From Candidatus Omnitrophota bacterium (GTDB lineage: Bacteria; Omnitrophota; Koll11; Duberdicusellales; 4484-171), in NCBI GenBank assembly GCA_021735115.1, contig JAIPHQ010000026.1, forward strand, positions 1-8,298: a stretch of DNA of 8,298 bases, written 5' to 3'. The notes beneath the pieces were generated by a model, which saw only the letters and a program-made list of their open reading frames with translations, was not told the DNA's origin and searched no databases. The first letter of the stretch is position 1. The number at the start of each line of letters is the position of its first letter. A program made the position numbers and the translations under genes. Below are positions 6,929 through 8,298 of this stretch, one piece after another.

Positions 6929-7985
6929 AAATTTCAATAAAACTATCTATTTTTTTAGTTATGTTAAACTTATCTATTACCTGGTTTTTAGCATTTTTAG
7001 ATATTGTTTGATACAGCTCTTTATTTTTTGTTAATTTAACAATTGCCTCAGCTATGGCTAAACTATTGCTAACAGGTACTTTTAAGCCGGTTTTTTCTTG
7101 TTTTACCAGTAAGTTTAGGCCATCAACACCAGATACAATCGGTGGTATTCCTAGATATTGGGCTTCGACTACCGAAAGGCCCAGCGGTTCTTCTAAAGAA
7201 GGAAGACAAAATATATTCAAAGAGTTTAGAAATGCAGAAAGAGATTTTCTTTTTAGTAAAGTAAGATGACTGTTTGTTTTTAGTTTGTTTGCAAGGTTTA
7301 GCAAAGTTTTTTGATAGCTGCCTTCTCCCAATATGTAAAATTGTGCTTTAGGATATGTTTTTAAAACTTTTGGAATGCTTGCGATTAAGTATTGAAAACC
7401 TTTAACTGGGGAAAGTCTTCCTGATGCCCCAACTATTGGACTCCCTCTTAACTCTAAGGAAGGGGTGTTTCGGTCTAGAGTTTCAAGGTCAATTCCAGAG
7501 AGAATGGTTTTTATTTTTTTTGGGTTTGCACCAAAATAGTTTATTAAATCATTTTTTACAAGTGGGGTAATTGCAATTGAATATTTACCTTGAGCTTTTA
7601 TTATTTTACGTATTTTTCGTTTTTTATTTTTTTTATAAAATCCGTGAAAGTTAGCTACATGGGGTATTTTAGTGAAAAGACTGTTAAGTTGCGATGCAAC
7701 TTGAGTAACCCTGGTATGAGAATGGAGGAGGTCATAGGAGAATTGTTTATGAATTGCCGAGAGCCTAATTGCGGTTGCAATAATTTTTAGAGAGAGTTCA
7801 TTTTTAGTTTTTATCGGAATTTTATAAATTTCGACACCCAATTCTTTAAAACGATATTCTTGATTACCGCCGGAAGAACAAATTGCGACTTCAATACCCT
7901 TTTTCTTAAGATGTTTAGTTAGGGTATGTACATAAGTTGTTATTCCGCCAATGTTAAGATGGGGCAGTACTTGTAAAACTCGCAT
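6897..7985 (-). CDS. GT4-family glycosyltransferase (LPS core type)
   Basis: This 362-residue GT-B glycosyltransferase probably acts on LPS core in the cytoplasm. It opens with VLPHLNIGGITTYV (6-19), followed by SSGG (37-40), LLHSHTRV (86-93), FHGFY (113-117), ASGRLSPVKGFQYL (187-200) and the E-x7-E motif E266/E274 in LEEPLGLSVVE. The order and wording of these blocks parallel the N-terminal half of the plus-strand fusion protein, so the two look like paralogues, although sequence between motifs is well diverged. The usual HARSR block of WavL-like enzymes reads HSHTR here, so donor or acceptor may differ. GIPPIVS replaces the usual GxPVIA. The start is the only early ATG, matching the family N-terminus. 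It is the first gene of a two-gene minus-strand unit, and its 3' end holds the start codon of the heptosyltransferase. Sugar specificity is unknown. Confidence 0.9.
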   Translation of the reverse strand: MRVLQVLPHLNIGGITTYVHTLTKHLKKKGIEVAICSSGGNQEYRFKELGVEIYKIPIKTKNELSLKIIATAIRLSAIHKQFSYDLLHSHTRVTQVASQLNSLFTKIPHVANFHGFYKKNKKRKIRKIIKAQGKYSIAITPLVKNDLINYFGANPKKIKTILSGIDLETLDRNTPSLELRGSPIVGASGRLSPVKGFQYLIASIPKVLKTYPKAQFYILGEGSYQKTLLNLANKLKTNSHLTLLKRKSLSAFLNSLNIFCLPSLEEPLGLSVVEAQYLGIPPIVSGVDGLNLLVKQEKTGLKVPVSNSLAIAEAIVKLTKNKELYQTISKNAKNQVIDKFNITKKIDSFIEIYEKAIKNNNS

Positions 7986-8021
7986 TTAGTTAAGATATCA
8001 TAGGATAGCGAAGATGGGAAG

Positions 8022-8040
8022 AAAAAAACTTGCCCCCAAG
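8022..8040 (-). terminator. Weak hairpin plus T7 on the minus strand, possible leader terminator
   Basis: Read on the minus strand, CTTG-GGGG-CAAG (4 bp stem, 4 base loop) is followed directly by seven T. That is the layout of an intrinsic terminator, but the stem is short. It lies upstream of the minus-strand GT4 gene, so it could only act on a leader transcript started further right (roughly 8045-8084), or block antisense transcription. It also overlaps the plus-strand -35 candidate. It may be chance. Confidence 0.2.
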
Positions 8041-8058
8041 GCTTAGAGAAGTTATATT
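8030..8058 (+). promoter_or_regulatory. Putative sigma-70-type promoter for the rightward GT9 gene
   Basis: TTGCCC (8030-8035) is followed after exactly 17 bases by TATATT (8053-8058), giving 4/6 and 5/6 matches to the -35 and -10 consensus. Transcription would start near 8065, about 20 bases before the ATG at 8085. It lies in the only true intergenic gap of the window, between divergent genes, where a promoter is expected. AT-rich DNA gives many chance -10 matches, so support is moderate. Confidence 0.4.
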
Positions 8059-8084
8059 ATTAATTTAAGAAAGAAAACAAATTT

Positions 8085-8298
8085 ATGAAAAATATCAATA
8101 AAATTATAATAAACTTTCCCACCAATATTGGCGATGCGATTTTAGCGTTACCGGCACTAGACCAGATTAAGACTAATTTCCCTCGGGTAGAAATCACGGC
8201 TATTGTTAGCCCGAAAACAAAAGAATTTCTTTCCCAAAATAATTTTATCGATAAGATAGTTTTATTTGATAAATGTTGGCGGATTAGAAAAAAGGTAA
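8085..8298 (+). CDS. GT9-family (heptosyltransferase) protein, 3' end outside the window
   Basis: An open frame from ATG 8085 gives 71 codons and runs off the end with no stop. It reads INFPTNIGDAILALPAL (residues 9-25) and continues with an NFIDKIVLFDK block near residues 54-64. This is the typical GT9 N-terminal half-domain: a first beta strand, a xxxGD loop with Asp at the WaaC catalytic position (D17), a helix with LPAL, then the second strand. It would be an LPS core glycosyltransferase, probably using ADP-heptose, but the donor-binding C-terminal half is not seen, so specificity is open. It is divergent from the minus-strand GT4 gene, with 99 bases between, and a plausible promoter lies just upstream. 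AG-rich sequence 8-14 bases upstream is not a convincing Shine-Dalgarno site. This is the third GT9 domain in the window. Confidence 0.85.
   Translation, partial: MKNINKIIINFPTNIGDAILALPALDQIKTNFPRVEITAIVSPKTKEFLSQNNFIDKIVLFDKCWRIRKKV

Noticed and set aside
6929..6937. TTG at 6937 as start of the minus-strand heptosyltransferase
   Set aside because: It adds only three residues before an ATG at 6928 that sits in the same context as other starts in the window. The ATG is more likely.
6843..7034. 63-codon plus-strand open frame
   Set aside because: It is antisense to the two overlapping glycosyltransferase genes, with low-complexity hydrophobic composition from AT-rich DNA.
7054..7269. 71-codon plus-strand open frame
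   Set aside because: It is antisense to the conserved C-terminal domain of the GT4 gene and shows no family features.
7590..7790. 66-codon plus-strand open frame
   Set aside because: It is antisense to the GT4 gene, and the Phe/Tyr-rich start reflects Lys-rich codons on the other strand.
7997..8002. TATGAT as -10 box for the minus-strand GT4 gene
   Set aside because: No -35 match lies at 16-18 bases, and the leader would be only a few bases. A chance match is likely in AT-rich DNA.
1..8298. Defence system, mobile element, CRISPR array or RNA gene
   Set aside because: Every long frame is an LPS or lipid A enzyme. There are no spaced direct repeats, transposase motifs or tRNA/rRNA-like structures.

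Overview
This window is a densely packed lipopolysaccharide (LPS) inner-core and lipid A assembly locus from an AT-rich Gram-negative bacterium. Lipid A (LpxK, LpxL-like) and Kdo (WaaA) enzymes show that the host builds an LPS outer membrane. The strong A/T codon bias, the lack of Shine-Dalgarno sites, the multidomain fusions and the style of the heptosyltransferases suggest an uncultured lineage, with Candidatus Omnitrophota or a relative as my best guess. That placement is an impression and was not tested.

Plus-strand block (1-5897): waaA (5' end outside the window), lpxK, a fusion of an LpxL-type acyltransferase with an ELM1-family (DUF1022) putative glycosyltransferase, and a fusion of a WavL-like GT4 glycosyltransferase with a GT9 heptosyltransferase. 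Genes overlap by 11 bases or are 1 base apart, so they are almost certainly one operon. Together they would add Kdo, phosphorylate the lipid A precursor at the 4' position, add a late acyl chain, and start the core sugars.

Minus-strand block (7985-5894): a GT4 glycosyltransferase followed by a WaaF-like GT9 heptosyltransferase as two overlapping genes. This repeats the domain order of the plus-strand GT4-GT9 fusion, but split. The two modules lie tail to tail and share a TTAA across their stop codons, with no room for a terminator.

Right end (7986-8298): a 99-base divergent intergenic region with a plausible plus-strand promoter, then the 5' end of a third GT9 gene that runs off the window. 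There are no RNA genes, mobile elements or CRISPR arrays, and no gene-free stretch longer than 99 bases.

The best candidates for something little described are the acyltransferase-ELM1 fusion and the fused versus split GT4-GT9 modules in mirror arrangement. A shared 12-mer (ATTTATGAAAAA) marks the waaA/lpxK junction, the split GT4/GT9 junction, the fusion point of the fused protein and the start of the third GT9 gene.
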